A stretch of DNA of 31,265 bases from Lachnospiraceae bacterium UBA4381 (GCA_002391105.1 DGRT01000062.1:1-31265); one strand, 5' to 3'; positions 1-8,629 are shown, counted from the stretch's first letter. Notes: a model not told the origin generated them from the letters alone. Numbers and translations are program-made.

Positions 1-1038
1 GGCTGTGTGGTTGTTACTGATGTCAATTCCGGTGAAGTAAGAGCCATGGTAAGCTATCCAAGCTATGATAATAATTATCTTACTAACAGTGTGGATCCTG
101 ATTATTATCAGACCCTTCTGGATAATCATACCAATCCTATGTATAACAGAGCTACTATGATGAGAACTGCTCCCGGTTCTACCTTTAAACCACTTACAGC
201 AATAGCCGGTGTATCAGAGGGTGTGCTGGGGGTAGATGAATATATTGTCGATCGTGGTGTATTTGAGGAAGTATATACCAAGCCTAAATGCTGGATATAC
301 AGAGACTTTAAGCAGACGCACGGTTCCATAGGAATCCCGACAGCACTGGATGTTTCCTGTAATTATTTCTTCTTTACTGTTGGTTACAGACTTGCCACAC
401 GCAGCGGTGCCTACGTGGATGATGAGGGACTTGCGAGTCTCAGAAAATATGGAGAGATGTTTGGTCTTACCTCAAAGTCCGGTGTTGAAATAGAAGAGAT
501 AGAGCCTCATTTTTCAAATCTTGATGCGGTTACCAGTGCCATAGGACAGGGTACAAATGCATATGCACCTGTACAGCTTGCCAGATATTCAACTGCTATT
601 GCCAATGGCGGAACCTGCTACAATCTGTCTCTTATGAATAAAATAACTGACTATGAAGGCAATGTAGTACAGGCTTCTAATCATACCATTGCATCACAGA
701 TAAATATTGATTCCTATCTATGGGGACAGGTTCATAAGGGAATGAGAATGGTTGTTACCAACGACCTTTCGCATAACAGGCTCCTCAATTCACTTAATGT
801 ACAGGTTGCCGGTAAAACCGGAACTGCACAGGAGGGAGAGAACAGACCTGCGCATGCGCTGTTCATTTCCTATGCTCCTTTTTCTGCTCCTGAGGTTTCT
901 GTTACTACAGTAATTCCAAATGGTTATTCCTCTGCCTATGCAGCGGATCTGACCGGATTTGTATATGCTTATATGTATGATAAGGAAGCTCTTAATAATG
1001 CTGAATTTACTGAAGATGTAGGAGAAGTAGGTGACTAA
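1..1038 (+). CDS. mrdA: Penicillin-binding protein 2-type transpeptidase (MrdA-like), 5' end cut off by window
   Basis: This is the C-terminal transpeptidase domain of a class B penicillin-binding protein, which cross-links peptidoglycan stem peptides outside the membrane. The frame is open from base 1, so the true start and the membrane anchor lie upstream of the window. Counting from the GTG at position 7, all three active-site motifs are present in order: SxxK (STFK, nucleophile S58, K61), SxN (S117-C-N119) and KTG (K270-T-G272). The CW and ALDVSCN context around the second motif resembles PBP2 of the elongation machinery rather than FtsI. A RodA-type partner follows after only 3 bases, the usual PBP2/SEDS pairing. 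The family assignment is firm; the MrdA label rests mainly on that pairing. Confidence 0.88.
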   Translation, partial: GCVVVTDVNSGEVRAMVSYPSYDNNYLTNSVDPDYYQTLLDNHTNPMYNRATMMRTAPGSTFKPLTAIAGVSEGVLGVDEYIVDRGVFEEVYTKPKCWIYRDFKQTHGSIGIPTALDVSCNYFFFTVGYRLATRSGAYVDDEGLASLRKYGEMFGLTSKSGVEIEEIEPHFSNLDAVTSAIGQGTNAYAPVQLARYSTAIANGGTCYNLSLMNKITDYEGNVVQASNHTIASQINIDSYLWGQVHKGMRMVVTNDLSHNRLLNSLNVQVAGKTGTAQEGENRPAHALFISYAPFSAPEVSVTTVIPNGYSSAYAADLTGFVYAYMYDKEALNNAEFTEDVGEVGD

Positions 1039-1041
1039 GCC

Positions 1042-2154
1042 ATGTTAAAAAAGTACAGTCTGAGAAACTACAACTTCATATTACTGATTTCTGTAATTAT
1101 ACTGATGATACTCGGTGTATTTGTTATAAAGAGTGTAAATGAGGACTTTGTTAATAAGCAGTCTGTCGGAGTAGGACTGTCGATAGTTATAATGCTGGTT
1201 CTTTCCTTTGTGGATTACCATTTTATATCAAAGTTTTATATACCCTTATATATATTTACATCTGCACTTCTTTTACTGGTGCTTATAGCGGGTTCAACAG
1301 TCAATAATGCTACCAGATGGTTTACTATCGCCGGTATTACCTTCCAGCCTTCAGAGCTGTCCAAAGCTTTGCTGATCATATTCTTCGCAAACTTCCTTTC
1401 CAGAAGAATGGAAGACGAGAATATTAATACAGTAAAGACTATATTTACATTTATTATATTGCTGGGAATACCGATATTTCTTATATTCAGGGAACCTGAC
1501 CTTTCAACTCTTATCTGTATAACCATGGTTCTCCTGACTATGTTTTTTATAGCCGGTCTTAGCTACAGAATAATCATAGTTACACTACTGATACTCATAC
1601 CTGTTTTCAGTGTATTTATATGGTATGTCCAGCAGCCTAACCAGACACTTCTATATGAGCATCAGGTCAAAAGAATACTGTCCTTTATCTATCCTTCTGA
1701 ATATGAGGATGAAACCATGCAGCAGGAAAACTCTGTCATGGCTATCGGTTCCGGACAGCTTATGGGTAAGGGTATAGGAGGCAATGATGAGCAAACCTCC
1801 ACAACTGCGACCAACCTTATTTCAGAGCAGCAGACTGACTTTATCTTTTCGGCTGTTGGAGAAGCCTTTGGTTTCTTCGGAAGTGTAATAATAATTGGAA
1901 TTATTCTGCTTATAGTGTTACAATGTATAAGGACTGGGCGCAGAGCCAGAGATGACACTGGCATGCTCATGGCAACTGCCATGGGTTCACTTATCGGATA
2001 CCAGTCTTTTATAAATATTGGAGTCGCAACCAGACTATTACCTAATACGGGAATTCCCCTTCCTTTCATTAGCTATGGACTGACATCACTCATCAGTTCT
2101 GCTATAGGTATTGGTATAGTTTTGAATATTAGTTTGCAGCGTAAGAAGTACTAG
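1042..2154 (+). CDS. rodA: RodA/FtsW/SpoVE-family (SEDS) peptidoglycan glycosyltransferase
   Basis: SEDS proteins are polytopic membrane enzymes that polymerise lipid II into glycan strands together with a class B PBP. The 370-residue product is almost wholly hydrophobic helices, the usual length for RodA. Family signatures are visible: TRWF at 91-94, FQPSELSK at 101-108, the GxGKG-type loop (MGKGIGG, 241-247), TDFIF with the catalytic-type Asp266, and the C-terminal PLPFISYG segment. The gene starts 3 bases after the stop of the upstream transpeptidase, with a GGAG stretch inside the end of that gene, so the two are probably co-translated. Pairing with a PBP2-like gene favours RodA over FtsW or SpoVE, but sequence alone does not exclude SpoVE. 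Confidence 0.9.
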   Translation: MLKKYSLRNYNFILLISVIILMILGVFVIKSVNEDFVNKQSVGVGLSIVIMLVLSFVDYHFISKFYIPLYIFTSALLLLVLIAGSTVNNATRWFTIAGITFQPSELSKALLIIFFANFLSRRMEDENINTVKTIFTFIILLGIPIFLIFREPDLSTLICITMVLLTMFFIAGLSYRIIIVTLLILIPVFSVFIWYVQQPNQTLLYEHQVKRILSFIYPSEYEDETMQQENSVMAIGSGQLMGKGIGGNDEQTSTTATNLISEQQTDFIFSAVGEAFGFFGSVIIIGIILLIVLQCIRTGRRARDDTGMLMATAMGSLIGYQSFINIGVATRLLPNTGIPLPFISYGLTSLISSAIGIGIVLNISLQRKKY

Positions 2155-2178
2155 GTTTATACAAGGGAGAAGGATAAG

Positions 2179-2577
2179 ATGAATATTGTACTGATTGCAC
2201 ATGATCCCAAAAAGAAACTGATGCAGAATTTCTGCATTGCCTATCGTGGAATTCTTACACATCATGATGTATATTCCACAGAAACAACAGGTCGTCTCGT
2301 AGAAGAGGCATCCGGAATAAATGTACATAAATTTCTTGCCGGTCATCTGGGTGGAATAGAACAGATTGCAACCCAGATAGAAGCAAACCAGATGGATCTT
2401 GTTATATTCCTGAGAGAGAATAGTATGAGTCAGCCTCATAATAATGATTTTCATAATATTTCCACTCTCTGTGATATATATAATATTCCACTTGCTTCAA
2501 ATCTGGCTACAGCAGAGCTTCTTATAAAGGCTCTGGAAAGAGGAGATCTCGACTGGAGATCACTCTATAAACATTAG
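2179..2577 (+). CDS. mgsA: Methylglyoxal synthase homologue with altered active site
   Basis: Methylglyoxal synthase converts dihydroxyacetone phosphate to methylglyoxal and phosphate, a cytoplasmic bypass of lower glycolysis. The 132-residue product is full length and aligns without gaps, from memory, to the Bacillus and E. coli enzymes: IAHD near the N-terminus, a TTG phosphate-loop remnant, DLVIFLR, PH at 86-87 and IPLASNLATAE. However, the nearly invariant GGDQQ reads GGIEQ, so the catalytic-base aspartate (E. coli Asp71) is Ile60. E. coli Asp91 is Glu80, and the first Gly of the GTTG loop is Glu35. His8 (E. coli His19), His87 (His98) and Asp90 (Asp101) are kept. The start has a good AGGGAGAAGGA site. 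Position after rodA matches the mrdA-rodA-mgsA order of Clostridia. Fold is secure; activity is doubtful. Confidence 0.82.
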   Translation: MNIVLIAHDPKKKLMQNFCIAYRGILTHHDVYSTETTGRLVEEASGINVHKFLAGHLGGIEQIATQIEANQMDLVIFLRENSMSQPHNNDFHNISTLCDIYNIPLASNLATAELLIKALERGDLDWRSLYKH

Positions 2578-2590
2578 TAGAGGTTTAGTA

Positions 2591-3580
2591 ATGGGAAGAG
2601 CCATAATATACTATCTGATATTATCCATAGCTGCCCTAAGCATCATTGGATATCTAGTCCTTGATAGTAAGAATTTTAATAATCATTATGATGAAGATAT
2701 ATCTATCGCTGTTCCGGTAGATTCCAGCTTTCCAACCTTTGAGCTGACAGGATATCAGTCTGAAAATGCGGTCCTAAAGCCGGGAGAGGAAGTAAATGCA
2801 TCTCTTTTTCAGGATGATACCTATGCTACTATCATGGTGGATAATGATACCAACGAGGTAGTAGTAGCGCATAATGCTCTGAGACGCATATATCCGGCAA
2901 GTACAACAAAGCTTATGACAGCCCTTGTGGTATGTGATGCACTTAATGAAGGAAAGATCAGTCTGGATGATGAGGTCACTCTCCAGCATGATACAGCTAT
3001 AACAGATGAAAGTGCTATGAAGAGCAGTCTCACCAAAGGATGTACTATAACAGTAAGAAACCTTCTGTATGGACTTCTGATGAAATCCTATAATGATTTC
3101 GCTGTAATACTTGCAGAATATGTAGGAGGTACAGAGGCTGATTTCTGTACGATGATGAATAATAAAGCATATCAGATCGGTGCTACATCATCACATTTTA
3201 TCAATCCTCACGGACTCCATGAGGATGATCATTACACAACAGCTTACGATATGTATCTGATCATAAGGGAAGCAAAGAAGCATGCTATTATCACAGAGAT
3301 AGATTCCTACAGCACCTTCACTTATTCCTATACTGATGCAGAGGGCTATACACAGACTGACAGTATATCGCCGACAAATCAGTTTCTATCAGGCGGCTAC
3401 CAGCTCCCGTCCAATATTACTATGGAAACCTGGAAAACAGGAACCACAAGTAAGGCAGGAAGTTGTCTAACGATGAATGTTCTGATAAATGAACATTCCT
3501 ATACTTTGTTTGTAGCCGATAGTATCGGACCTGATGATCTTTACAGTAAGGTTAGTACATTATTTAATCTGACCAACTGA
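2591..3580 (+). CDS. D-alanyl-D-alanine carboxypeptidase (peptidase S11, DacA/DacF-like)
   Basis: S11 enzymes remove the terminal D-Ala from peptidoglycan pentapeptides outside the membrane and so limit cross-linking. The 329-residue product begins with an uncleaved-looking membrane helix (about residues 4-24) and then the catalytic domain with SxxK (S104-TTK107), SxN (S166-Y-N168) and KTG (K282-T-G284). The N-terminal anchor differs from the usual secreted form with a C-terminal amphipathic anchor; no clear C-terminal helix is visible and the protein ends soon after the KTG region, so it is shorter than PBP5-type enzymes that carry a second domain. An AGAGG site lies 7 bases before the ATG, 13 bases after the mgsA stop, consistent with the same operon. 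Confidence 0.88.
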   Translation: MGRAIIYYLILSIAALSIIGYLVLDSKNFNNHYDEDISIAVPVDSSFPTFELTGYQSENAVLKPGEEVNASLFQDDTYATIMVDNDTNEVVVAHNALRRIYPASTTKLMTALVVCDALNEGKISLDDEVTLQHDTAITDESAMKSSLTKGCTITVRNLLYGLLMKSYNDFAVILAEYVGGTEADFCTMMNNKAYQIGATSSHFINPHGLHEDDHYTTAYDMYLIIREAKKHAIITEIDSYSTFTYSYTDAEGYTQTDSISPTNQFLSGGYQLPSNITMETWKTGTTSKAGSCLTMNVLINEHSYTLFVADSIGPDDLYSKVSTLFNLTN

Positions 3581-3616
3581 TATATATAAAAATAATAGTA
3601 ATTATATGGAAGAATT

Positions 3617-5071
3617 ATGAGTAATAATCGACGTAAAAAAAGAAGAAAGAGAAGACCGGAGAATCCGAATGTTATCAGGCTTAGCAGGGCAGCGAGACTT
3701 AACTCTGCAATTATTTTATTTGTCCTGATACTTATCTATGTCGTTGCATGTGTTATCAAATCTATCTCCAAAGAGCCTATAACCACCTATAAGGTCGGCT
3801 CCAGTAATATTAATAATAATATTTCCTGTACAGGTATAGCACTTCGTAATGAAGTCGAGATTACCAGCTCAAAGTCAGGTTATCTGATCTACTTTGTACG
3901 TGACGGAGATAAGATCAAGAAGAACAGTCCTGTATGCACAATAGATGAAACCGGGAATGTTATAGCAGCCATTAAAGCAACTGGCGACAGCGATGAAGGC
4001 AATAAGCTCTTTACTCAGGCTGACTATGTTCATATAAGGAACTCCATTGATAATTATAAGTCTTCATATTCGGATATACAGTTTAATAATCTGTATAATT
4101 TCAAATCTGAGATTGAAAGCAAGGTCATGGAGCTTTCCAGTGAAGTAATGATGCAGCAGATTAATACCGGTGGTGCTGCAGTAACATCAACTCTTCAGAC
4201 CATCAAGGCTCCGGACAGCGGTGTTATAGCATATTACCTCGATGGTTATGAGAAGAAGACTCCGGAAACTCTTTCACCGGAGGATTTTAATCAGAATAAC
4301 TATAGAAAAAATTCACTTAAAACAGGTGATATTCTGGATTCAAGTAATACAGTATTTAAAATAGTTGCTGATGAAAACTGGCATATCGTATGTCAGATAA
4401 CCAACGAACAGTATGAAGCTATTAAGGAAGAAAGCAAACTGTACTTTACAATAAATGGCTCGGATATAGATATGTCTGCCAAATTTGATAAGGATTCAAA
4501 TGTTCAGAAAAAGGAAGACGGCTACTTCATTACAATGGATCTGAATAAATATATGGTTGACTATATCGACGACAGATTCCTTAACATTGAGATAATACTT
4601 AATCGTTTTGAAGGTCTTAAGGTTCCTAATTCAGCACTTATAGATAAGGAAGTATATATGCTTCCCAAGGAATATGTACTTAATTCTGACGGTAATACAT
4701 CAGTAAGAGAGGTAAAGGTTCATAGATTTGATGAAAGTGCAACTGAGGGTGAACCAAGTGATGAGATAGTAAGTGTTATCATATATAAAACAGATGATGA
4801 TTACTATTATATAGATAAGGATGCATTTCTGGATACAGATCAGATATATCATGGCAAATCTTCCTCTGAAACGTCACCGGTTCTGTCTCTGGACAGAGTA
4901 CAGATGACAGGAGTTTACCTTGCAAATATGGGTATAGCTGATTTTGTTGAAGTCGTAATAAAGAAATCACAGGATGAATTTACTATACTTGAAACAGATG
5001 GTAATCTAAAAGAATTTGATAATATAGTCCTGGATGCTGAACAGGTAAAGGACGGTCAAACACTTTATTAA
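3617..5071 (+). CDS. Membrane-anchored HlyD-like protein of the division cluster
   Basis: The 484-residue product has a very basic cytoplasmic N-terminus (RRKKRRKRR, residues 5-13), one membrane helix (about 29-48) and a large outer part. Residues 60-115 form a biotinyl/lipoyl-like half-motif (SGYLIYFVRDGDKIKKNSPV) followed by a helical hairpin-like stretch and a second half-motif near IKAPDSGVIAYYL, the arrangement of HlyD/membrane-fusion adaptors. A long beta-rich C-terminal part follows. Classical adaptors partner an ABC or RND exporter, but no transporter gene is near; the neighbours are a carboxypeptidase upstream and yggS-sepF-divIVA downstream. A division or envelope role is therefore an inference from context. 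The ATG has a GGAAG site 6 bases upstream. A hairpin follows the stop. Confidence 0.72.
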   Translation: MSNNRRKKRRKRRPENPNVIRLSRAARLNSAIILFVLILIYVVACVIKSISKEPITTYKVGSSNINNNISCTGIALRNEVEITSSKSGYLIYFVRDGDKIKKNSPVCTIDETGNVIAAIKATGDSDEGNKLFTQADYVHIRNSIDNYKSSYSDIQFNNLYNFKSEIESKVMELSSEVMMQQINTGGAAVTSTLQTIKAPDSGVIAYYLDGYEKKTPETLSPEDFNQNNYRKNSLKTGDILDSSNTVFKIVADENWHIVCQITNEQYEAIKEESKLYFTINGSDIDMSAKFDKDSNVQKKEDGYFITMDLNKYMVDYIDDRFLNIEIILNRFEGLKVPNSALIDKEVYMLPKEYVLNSDGNTSVREVKVHRFDESATEGEPSDEIVSVIIYKTDDDYYYIDKDAFLDTDQIYHGKSSSETSPVLSLDRVQMTGVYLANMGIADFVEVVIKKSQDEFTILETDGNLKEFDNIVLDAEQVKDGQTLY

Positions 5072-5084
5072 TAACTGACTATAG

Positions 5085-5119
5085 GTGTCAAAAGTTCTTT
5101 ATATAATTACTTTTGGCAC
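5085..5119 (+). terminator. Hairpin after the HlyD-like gene
   Basis: An 11-bp stem (GTGTCAAAAGT with ACTTTTGGCAC, one G-T wobble) closes a loop of 13 bases, starting 13 bases after the stop codon. The following sequence (TTATATCATGTTT) is only moderately T-rich, so termination may be partial, letting some transcription continue into yggS. Confidence 0.5.
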
Positions 5120-5160
5120 TTATATCATGTTTAGATATTTATGTATGAAAGAATTATCAT

Positions 5161-5202
5161 AAAATAAATATAGAACAAAATAAATATAAAATAAATTTAG
5201 AA
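5161..5202. repeat. A-rich short direct repeat
   Basis: AAAATAAATATA occurs at 5161-5172 and 5177-5188, followed by a third variant (AAAATAAATTTA) from 5188. It lies just before the yggS ribosome-binding site. It may be no more than AT-rich leader sequence. Confidence 0.45.
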
Positions 5203-5223
5203 TAAGCAAAAGAAGGTATTAAG

Positions 5224-5922
5224 ATGAGAGAAATGGATTTGCAGAATAATTACCGTGCAGTCAGAGAAAAAATCGATGAAACCTGCAGAAAGGCAGGACG
5301 TGATCCGGGTGAAGTAACATTAATAGCTGTCAGTAAAACCAAGCCACTTAGTGATATAGAATCACTTATTAAAATAGATGTAAATGATTTTGGTGAGAAC
5401 AGACCGCAGGAACTAAAGGAAAAGTTTGATCTGGTTTCCACGCCTGTCAGATTTCATCAGATAGGACATCTTCAGACAAATAAGGTCAAATATATTATAA
5501 ATAAAGCTGTTCTGATTCATTCTGTTGATTCTATGAAGCTTGCACAGATGATCGAGAAAGAAGCTGCCAAAAAGGAAATAATAGTAAATGTACTTGTAGA
5601 AGTTAATTATGCTGGAGAGGATTCCAAGTTTGGAGTTAAACCTGAGGAGGCAGCAAATCTGGTCAAGGAGATTGCCGCAAGTTTCAGACATATAAAGGTT
5701 AAAGGGCTTATGACCATAGCTCCATTTGTATCTGATCCTGAGGAGAATCGTCCTGTATTCAGGGGGATGCACGAATTATTACTTGACATAAAATCTCAAA
5801 ACATAGATAATGTTGATATGTCCATTCTCTCAATGGGTATGTCTAATGATTACCTGGTTGCAATCGAAGAAGGTTCCACAATGGTAAGAGTTGGAACAGC
5901 CATCTTTGGTGAGCGAGAGTAA
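5224..5922 (+). CDS. yggS: YggS/PLPBP-family pyridoxal phosphate homeostasis protein
   Basis: YggS proteins bind pyridoxal 5'-phosphate on a TIM-barrel fold resembling alanine racemase but have no known catalytic activity; they buffer cellular PLP. The 232-residue product has the family length. The PLP lysine sits in AVSKTKP (K38), followed by FGENRPQE, FHQIGHLQTNK and the C-terminal LSMGMSNDY and VRVGTAIFGER motifs. The ATG at 5224 has an AGAAGG site 7 bases upstream; a second ATG at 5233 is less likely. In many Firmicutes this gene sits next to sepF in a division cluster, as here, with sepF starting 33 bases later. Confidence 0.95.
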   Translation: MREMDLQNNYRAVREKIDETCRKAGRDPGEVTLIAVSKTKPLSDIESLIKIDVNDFGENRPQELKEKFDLVSTPVRFHQIGHLQTNKVKYIINKAVLIHSVDSMKLAQMIEKEAAKKEIIVNVLVEVNYAGEDSKFGVKPEEAANLVKEIAASFRHIKVKGLMTIAPFVSDPEENRPVFRGMHELLLDIKSQNIDNVDMSILSMGMSNDYLVAIEEGSTMVRVGTAIFGERE

Positions 5923-5955
5923 ATAAATACATTTGAAACGGGAGATAATTATTTA

Positions 5956-6588
5956 ATGGCAAAGAATGGAAGAAGAAGTATTCTTGATATGTTCAGAGTC
6001 AGTGATGATGACGACGAAGAATACGATGATGATTATGAATACTCTTTTGATGAGGAAGAGGATGAAGATGATTATGAGGAGCCTGTAAGGAAAACCAGAG
6101 CTCCAAGGACTCAGAAACAGCCGGCTGCTTCAAAGCCTGCACCGGCACCTGAGCGTACTTCAAAGCCTGCGCCAAGCTATAGCAGTTCCAGTTATTCAAA
6201 GCCGGAGCCTTCACGCAGATTCTCAAAGCCAACACAGACAGCTACTGATAAGCTTGTTGCCTTTGATGGTGGTGCTTCTCCAAGAAGAAGAACTGCAACC
6301 AGCGGTGAAGTATTTGTTATAAAACCTCAGGAATTCGATGATGCACAGACAGTTGTTGATTTTCTTAAAACCAACAGAGCTATAGTTATCAATATGGAAG
6401 GCCTGCAGCTCGAACCTGCACAGAGAATTATAGACTTTATCGGCGGAGCCTGTTATGGAATAGATGGCGACATAAAGGCTATATCCGCTAACATATTTAT
6501 CGCAGTACCTAAATCTATTGAGGTATCTGGCGATCTCAGAGAAGAAATACTGAATAGTACATCTGTTTCACCTATTCTTGGACAGTAG
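5956..6588 (+). CDS. sepF: Cell division protein SepF
   Basis: SepF forms rings that tie FtsZ filaments to the membrane and align the septum. The conserved SepF fold occupies about residues 118-205 (EVFVIKPQEFDDAQTVVDFL through the GIDGDI and IFIAVPKSIEVS stretch). Before it lies a short N-terminus (MAKNGRRSILDMF) that probably supplies the membrane-binding amphipathic helix, then a very acidic run at 16-42 and a Pro/Ser/Lys linker to about 95. At 210 residues it is longer than the roughly 150-residue Bacillus protein because of this linker. The gene lies between yggS and divIVA, the typical Gram-positive order. A GGGAG site lies 11 bases before the ATG. Confidence 0.95.
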   Translation: MAKNGRRSILDMFRVSDDDDEEYDDDYEYSFDEEEDEDDYEEPVRKTRAPRTQKQPAASKPAPAPERTSKPAPSYSSSSYSKPEPSRRFSKPTQTATDKLVAFDGGASPRRRTATSGEVFVIKPQEFDDAQTVVDFLKTNRAIVINMEGLQLEPAQRIIDFIGGACYGIDGDIKAISANIFIAVPKSIEVSGDLREEILNSTSVSPILGQ

Positions 6589-6615
6589 TACTTATCAGAA
6601 GGGGGCAATTGGAAC

Positions 6616-7305
6616 ATGCTAACACCACTTGATATTCAACAAAAGCATTTCAAGGCAGGTTTAGGATATGACAAAAAGGATGTTCAGGCATTTTTCGATG
6701 AAGTATCAAAGAGCTATGGGGAGCTCTACAGATCGAATGCAGAACTTAAGGAGAAGGTCATAACACTTACTGATACAGTTCAACATTATAAAGCAACTGA
6801 AAATGAACTTAATAAGAGGCTTCTTCTGGCAGATAAAACCTCTGAAGAGTCAAAAACCAACGCCGAGAAAACTGCTAAAGCTATTGAAAATGAAGCAAAG
6901 AGCCGTGGTAATGAGCTTATAAAGGAAGCTAAGGCTGAAAGAGACAGACTTGAAGCTGAGCTGTTAGAGCTTACCGCCAAATATGCTGAGTACAAATCCA
7001 ATATCAATTCTCTTATAAGAAAGATGAGAAGATTTCTGGATGATAATGATTTTGATCCTGATGCAGCTTCGAGAGTAGCTGCTTCCGGCTATCATAAGGA
7101 AGAAGAGGAAGCAATGGCATTCTTTAGTGGAACAGGTGATTTCACTTCATCTCGTGATTCCGGAGGCGGTAATGGAAGTGGTAGTTCACTTGGAGGAGGA
7201 AGTGGTCAGAAGCTGAGTATGGCAAACAAACAAAGTAATTCTTCCAATGTTTATGGTTCTACCCTTGGAGGGGACGGAATAGATCCCTTCAAAACAAATC
7301 AGTAG
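6616..7305 (+). CDS. divIVA: DivIVA-domain protein
   Basis: DivIVA-type proteins are coiled coils that collect at curved membrane (poles and septa) and recruit division, growth or chromosome-anchoring factors. The N-terminal lipid-binding module is clear (MLTPLDIQQKHFKAGLGYD, residues 1-19, then DVQAFFDEV). A long coiled coil spans about 30-150. The C-terminal 70 residues are a Gly/Ser/Asn-rich, low-complexity tail (about 160-229), probably disordered. The gene starts 27 bases after sepF with an AAGGGGG ribosome-binding site and is the last of the yggS-sepF-divIVA unit before a 145-base gap. Confidence 0.92.
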   Translation: MLTPLDIQQKHFKAGLGYDKKDVQAFFDEVSKSYGELYRSNAELKEKVITLTDTVQHYKATENELNKRLLLADKTSEESKTNAEKTAKAIENEAKSRGNELIKEAKAERDRLEAELLELTAKYAEYKSNINSLIRKMRRFLDDNDFDPDAASRVAASGYHKEEEEAMAFFSGTGDFTSSRDSGGGNGSGSSLGGGSGQKLSMANKQSNSSNVYGSTLGGDGIDPFKTNQ

Positions 7306-7347
7306 TTTTAATCATATATGAATTACTGTATATTTCACATTCTAAAC

Positions 7348-7376
7348 TAGACAGTAACATGATATATAATTATATT
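7348..7376 (+). promoter_or_regulatory. Possible sigma-A-type promoter for aroB
   Basis: TAGACA (7348-7353) and TATATT (7371-7376) are separated by 17 bases in the gap between divIVA and aroB. Both boxes deviate from consensus, and the surrounding sequence is AT-rich, so chance occurrence is possible. Confidence 0.4.
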
Positions 7377-7404
7377 TATCAAAGTTAATATTTTATTTTG
7401 TTAT

Positions 7405-7439
7405 ACCAGGTAGAAAGATCTTCTTTTTGCCTGGTTTTT
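7405..7439 (+). terminator. Terminator-like hairpin in the aroB leader
   Basis: ACCAGG (7405-7410) pairs with CCTGGT (7430-7435), followed by TTTTT to 7439. Some AGAAAG/CTTCTTT pairing can extend the stem inside. It may end the divIVA transcript. Because it lies only 11 bases before the aroB start, and the GAGG ribosome-binding site (7440-7443) follows at once, it could also act as an attenuator for aroB. Confidence 0.55.
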
Positions 7440-7450
7440 GAGGTTTTAAT

Positions 7451-8611
7451 ATGTCAAATATTATTAATAAGCTGCCTATTAATTATGAGGGCAGACCAAT
7501 CTACAACATAATTTACTCAAATGATTTTGAAGGACTGAAGGATTTTTATGATACCTATAATCCGGATGGTTCAAAAAAACTCTGTATCGTGTCCGATTCC
7601 AGAGTTGCATCAATTTATCTTGATGAAATTATAAGGGTTTCCCGGGAACATTTTTCTAAAATTATAAGCTTTGTATTCCCTGAAGGGGAACCAAGCAAGA
7701 ATCTTGACACAGTTAGAGAACTGTATGTAAAGCTCATAGAGGAGCATTTTGACAGAAAAGATGTTCTACTGGCACTCGGAGGTGGTGTGACCGGAGATAT
7801 GTGCGGCTATGCAGCAGCAACATATCTAAGAGGAATTGATTTTATCCAGGTGCCTACCAGTCTTCTTGCCGACGTCGATTCCAGTATCGGAGGCAAAACG
7901 GGTGTTGATTTTGATTCATATAAAAATATGGTAGGTGCATTTCACATGCCGAAGCTGGTTTATATCAATCTCAGTACCATAAAGACTCTGAGTAAGAGAC
8001 AGTTTTACAGTGGAATGGGAGAGGTCGTAAAGTCAGCTCTGATCAAAAATAATGAACTGTTTACTGAGCTTATCAATATGACACCTGTAGCTGATTCCCA
8101 GCCTTCGGATGATTCATGTATATATGGATATTCATCAGATAACCTGTATAAAATCATCTATGAATGTAACAGGATAAAAAAGATGGTTGTAGAAGATGAT
8201 CCTCACGAAACAAAAGGTGAAAGAGCCCTGCTTAATTTTGGACATACTCTTGGGCATGCAATAGAGAAATATATGAACTTTGAGCTGCTGCACGGCGAAT
8301 GTGTTTCTATAGGATGCATCCTGGCAGCGATAATATCACGTAATAAGGGGCTTATAACTCAGGAGGCGGTAAATACCATTGCTTCATATATACTCAAGGA
8401 ATACAGCCTTCCTAGGCTTAAAATATCAGATGCAGATATAGACAGGATAATATACATTACGCATAGTGATAAAAAAGCTGTAGGTTCATATATAAAGTTT
8501 ATTCTTCTTGATTCGATTGGTAATGCTATAATCAGAACTGATGTAAGTGATGATGATATGAAGGATGCGCTTACAGAATACCTTAGGGAATATAATACCT
8601 CAGCTAATTAA
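7451..8611 (+). CDS. aroB: 3-dehydroquinate synthase
   Basis: AroB converts DAHP to 3-dehydroquinate, the second step of the shikimate pathway, using NAD+ and a divalent metal in the cytoplasm. The 386-residue product is near the usual length (about 350-370). Visible motifs are the NAD-binding GGGVTGD (110-116), the PTSLLADVDSSIGGKTG block (135-151), and the metal ligands Glu191 (MGEVVK), His265 (NFGHTLGH) and His281 (LLHGE). A GAGG ribosome-binding site lies 7 bases before the ATG. No other aromatic biosynthesis gene is adjacent, so it is probably transcribed alone or by readthrough of the hairpin in its leader. Confidence 0.96.
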   Translation: MSNIINKLPINYEGRPIYNIIYSNDFEGLKDFYDTYNPDGSKKLCIVSDSRVASIYLDEIIRVSREHFSKIISFVFPEGEPSKNLDTVRELYVKLIEEHFDRKDVLLALGGGVTGDMCGYAAATYLRGIDFIQVPTSLLADVDSSIGGKTGVDFDSYKNMVGAFHMPKLVYINLSTIKTLSKRQFYSGMGEVVKSALIKNNELFTELINMTPVADSQPSDDSCIYGYSSDNLYKIIYECNRIKKMVVEDDPHETKGERALLNFGHTLGHAIEKYMNFELLHGECVSIGCILAAIISRNKGLITQEAVNTIASYILKEYSLPRLKISDADIDRIIYITHSDKKAVGSYIKFILLDSIGNAIIRTDVSDDDMKDALTEYLREYNTSAN

Positions 8612-8629
8612 ATAAGCCTTTTCTGAATA

